Shown piece after piece: positions 62,241 through 64,000 of a DNA stretch of 64,000 bases. The notes under the pieces are model-generated. The model searched no databases and was not told the DNA's origin. It saw nothing but the letters and a program-made list of their open reading frames with translations. The stretch comes from DATAGF01 sp963834875. Its GTDB lineage: Bacteria; Actinomycetota; Thermoleophilia; Miltoncostaeales; Miltoncostaeaceae. The stretch spans positions 62,001 to 126,000 of the forward strand of contig CAWIDG010000033.1 of the NCBI GenBank assembly GCA_963834875.1. The letters run 5' to 3'. The stretch's first letter is position 1, and each line of letters begins with the position of its first letter. The translations under genes and the position numbers were made by a program.

Positions 62241-63014
62241 CTACGCCCCCTCGAGCGCCCCCCGCCGCCAGAGCGGCTCCTGGCCGAACCGCGCCGCGAG
62301 CGCGATGCCCACCCAGTAGAGCGCGACCTGGGGGACCATCAACAGCAGCATGCTCATCGGGTCGCCGCCCGGGAGCACCGCCGCGATCGCCGCGATGGCC
62401 ACCAGCGCGACCCGCCAGTGGCGGCGGTAGAGGGCGGCGCTGGCGATGCCCATGCGCGCGAGCGCGGTCATGGCGGCCGGGACCTCGAACAGCAGGCCCG
62501 ACGCGAGCAGCATCGTGGTGACGAAGCCGAAGTACTCGCCGGCGCGGAGCTGGGTGTCGAACGCGTCCCCGCCGAAGCCGGTCAGGAACTCCAGGGCCAC
62601 CGGCAGGACGACGCCGTAGCCGAAGGCGACGCCGGCGGCGAAGAGCCCGGCCACGCCGGCGACGACCGCCAGCATGACGCGGCGCGGCTGGTCGGCCACC
62701 GCCGGGATGACGAACGCGTAGACCTGGTAGAGCCAGACCGGCAGCGCCAGGAGCACGGCCGCCCAGAACGAGATCTTCAGGGTCGTGATGAAGGGCTCGG
62801 TCGGGGAGAGGGTGATCAGCCGGTCGTCGCCCGGGAGGGGCCACGTGAGCAGCTCGATGAGCTGGTCGTGCATGGCGTACGCCCCGGCGAAGGCGACGAC
62901 CAGCGCGAGGACGCTGATGATCGCGCGCCGGCGCAGCTCGTCGAGGTGCTCGACGACGCTCAGCCGCTCGTCGGGCCGCGCCCGCCGCGGGCCGACGGGG
63001 ATGCCGCGGGACAC
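62241..63014 (-). CDS. tatC: Twin-arginine translocase subunit TatC
   Basis: The 257-residue protein has six membrane helices and the family motifs VVEHLDELRRRAIISVLALV at the N-terminus and SPTEPFITTLKISFWAAVLL after the first helix. It recognises Tat signal peptides and exports folded proteins together with TatA. It is 12 nt downstream of tatA. The next genes beyond tatA encode exported ferritin-like proteins. Confidence 0.96.
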   Translation of the reverse strand: MSRGIPVGPRRARPDERLSVVEHLDELRRRAIISVLALVVAFAGAYAMHDQLIELLTWPLPGDDRLITLSPTEPFITTLKISFWAAVLLALPVWLYQVYAFVIPAVADQPRRVMLAVVAGVAGLFAAGVAFGYGVVLPVALEFLTGFGGDAFDTQLRAGEYFGFVTTMLLASGLLFEVPAAMTALARMGIASAALYRRHWRVALVAIAAIAAVLPGGDPMSMLLLMVPQVALYWVGIALAARFGQEPLWRRGALEGA

Positions 63015-63026
63015 GGTCCCAGCGCC

Positions 63027-63218
63027 CTAGGAGCGGGAGCTCGCGTCGTCGGCCGGCTCGGCGGCCGCCTCGTCCCGGGTGTCGTTGGTCAGGCCGTCCT
63101 TGAAGTCGCGGATGCCGCGGCCGATCGAGCGCCCCATCTCCGGCAGCCGCTTGGGGCCGAAGACGAGCAGGGCGATCGCGAGGACGATGACGATCTGGAT
63201 CGGTGCGATGTCGAACAC
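63027..63218 (-). CDS. tatA: Twin-arginine translocase subunit TatA
   Basis: The 63-residue protein has the TatA/E plan: one N-terminal helix (VFDIAPIQIVIVLAIALLVF), FGPKRLPEMGRSIGRGIRD with the conserved FGPK and the amphipathic helix, then an acidic tail. GTG 63,218 gives the usual short periplasmic end. tatC follows in the same operon. Confidence 0.93.
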   Translation of the reverse strand: MFDIAPIQIVIVLAIALLVFGPKRLPEMGRSIGRGIRDFKDGLTNDTRDEAAAEPADDASSRS

Positions 63219-63269
63219 GATGCCTCCGGTCGGTGGCGTGACCACACCGGATACGCCCCCCGGCGGACC

Positions 63270-63298
63270 GCGGATCACACGGCGCCTCCGTGATCCGC
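63270..63298. promoter_or_regulatory. Hairpin between divergent tatA and ferritin-like gene
   Basis: GCGGATCACACGG pairs with CCGTGATCCGC over a short CGCCT loop, with one bulge. It is 52 bp upstream of tatA and 56 bp upstream of the ferritin-like gene. It could be an operator shared by both genes. Confidence 0.4.
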
Positions 63299-63353
63299 GC
63301 CGCGCGGCCGAGCGTAAGGGGAGTGACCACTTCCCCTTCCGGAGGTCCGACAG

Positions 63354-63944
63354 ATGACCACGCTCACGAGCCGGGGCGAGTTCCTCACCGCCGGCATGGG
63401 CGGCGGGCTCGCGCTGGTGGCAGGAGGATCGCTCCTGGCCGCCGCCGCAGGCCCCGCGCTCGGGCAGGCCACGGGCGACGTCGCCATCGCCAAGCTGGCC
63501 GCCACGGCCGAGCTGCTCGCGATCGACGTCTACGGGCGCGCGATCAAGACCGGCTTCTTCACAGGCGACGTCCTCGGGTATCTGCAGGGCGCGCGCCAGA
63601 ACGAGCAGGACCACTACGACGCGCTGGCCGGGGTGCTCGGCGCCGAGGCGCCCAAGGGGGTCAAGTTCCGGTACCCGATGGGCACCTTCGCGAGCGCGCA
63701 GAGCATCGCCGCGACGGGCGTGGCGCTCGAGACGGCCTTCGTCGGCGCCTACCTGGGAGCCGTCGACGCGCTCGAGAGCAACGACCTGAAGGCGGTCGCC
63801 GGGCAGATCGGCGCGAACGAGGCCCAGCACCTCACGACCTTCAAGCGGCTCGACGCCGGGAACAGGCTCGTCCCCAACCCGTCGTTCCCGAAGAGCCTCA
63901 CCGCCAAGCAGGCGACCGCCGCCGTGACCCCGTTCCTCGCATGA
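63354..63944 (+). CDS. Exported ferritin-like domain protein
   Basis: The 196-residue protein has an N-terminal export signal (TSRGEFLTAGMGGGLALVAG, Ala-rich cleavage region) and a four-helix ferritin-like domain. Glu and His pairs occur in AATAELLAIDVYGRAI, ARQNEQDHYDALAGVLG, ALETAFVGAYLGAVDALE and IGANEAQHLTTF, as in the DUF4439/ferritin_2 group. The signal has S-R-G-E-F-L, so only one of the twin arginines. The stop overlaps a further start codon (ATGA). Confidence 0.85.
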   Translation: MTTLTSRGEFLTAGMGGGLALVAGGSLLAAAAGPALGQATGDVAIAKLAATAELLAIDVYGRAIKTGFFTGDVLGYLQGARQNEQDHYDALAGVLGAEAPKGVKFRYPMGTFASAQSIAATGVALETAFVGAYLGAVDALESNDLKAVAGQIGANEAQHLTTFKRLDAGNRLVPNPSFPKSLTAKQATAAVTPFLA

Positions 63945-64000
63945 GCGGCCGCATCGACACCCCCGACCCCGACAGGAGACCCCCGGTGACCAGCCTCGAC
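63941..64000 (+). CDS. Start of the next gene, cut by the window edge
   Basis: ATG 63,941 overlaps the stop of the ferritin-like gene. An in-frame GTG at 63,986 is preceded by a good AGGAG site at 63,974-63,978 and may be the true start (VTSLD). Too little is left to identify the product; a second ferritin-like protein is common in such pairs, which is only a guess. Confidence 0.4.
   Translation, partial: MSGRIDTPDPDRRPPVTSLD

Overview
The window appears to join two different bacterial genomes. Positions 1 to about 11,960 (moderately high GC) look like an acidobacterium of the Vicinamibacteria type: a eukaryotic-like Ser/Thr kinase with a TolB/PD40 propeller, a DUF1080 plus FG-GAP secreted protein, a YbaY/META lipoprotein, endonuclease IV, MOSC and DUF1059 proteins, and a short ECF sigma/anti-sigma pair. 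From about 11,970 to the end (very high GC, operons tied together by GTGA/ATGA overlaps) the genes look like an actinobacterium of the class Thermoleophilia (Solirubrobacterales type): exopolysaccharide glycosyltransferases, type I and type III glutamine synthetases, B12-dependent ribonucleotide reductase with NrdR, LuxR-type ATPase regulators, and TatA/TatC. At the join two genes on opposite strands both lose their 5' ends, so a chimeric assembly is the simplest explanation. Single-base frameshifts are frequent (roughly one per kb in places, none over long stretches elsewhere), which suggests uncorrected indel errors, so most broken genes here may be intact in the organism.

Region 1 (1-11,960): membrane protein; VapBC module with a palindromic operator and a frameshifted toxin; a kinase gene interrupted by several short repeats; a DUF1080/VCBS protein; YbaY-META protein; nfo; RibD-like reductase; MOSC; DUF1059; ECF sigma and zinc-finger anti-sigma; truncated sugar-phosphate isomerase. 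The intergenic DNA is unusual. Three copies of a large imperfect hairpin built of 9-nt GGTCCTGNN units sit just after stop codons, and two copies of a 24-bp-arm hairpin show compensatory base changes.

Region 2 (11,970-28,820): a cell-surface polysaccharide locus with a truncated membrane protein, rfbC, a TylF-like methyltransferase, three GT4 glycosyltransferases, methyltransferases, another GT4 and a polyprenyl-phosphate sugar transferase. Embedded in it are two large secreted Ig-like proteins, one with an HETLH metallopeptidase motif and one cotranscribed with an ECF sigma factor that carries its own zinc-finger and hydrophobic tail.

Region 3 (28,830-41,640): core metabolism. DNA glycosylase, glnA, glnN with a divergent PucR-type regulator, a membrane J-domain protein, pabB-pabC, and a nitrite/sulfite reductase with an uncharacterised partner.

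Region 4 (41,690-52,800): an AAA/DUF4143 ATPase preceded by an iterated 14-bp motif, two tandem LuxR-family ATPase regulators, an alpha/beta-hydrolase without the serine nucleophile next to a CGNR regulator, an MJ1255-type glycosyltransferase, small membrane proteins and a second hydrolase.

Region 5 (52,800-64,000): an internally duplicated unknown protein, a dolichol-phosphate-mannose-synthase-like transferase, an O-antigen-ligase-like protein with TPRs, signal peptidase I, nrdR-nrdJ, an FAD monooxygenase, tatC-tatA and an exported ferritin-like protein. No tRNA, rRNA, CRISPR array, transposase or phage gene was recognised.
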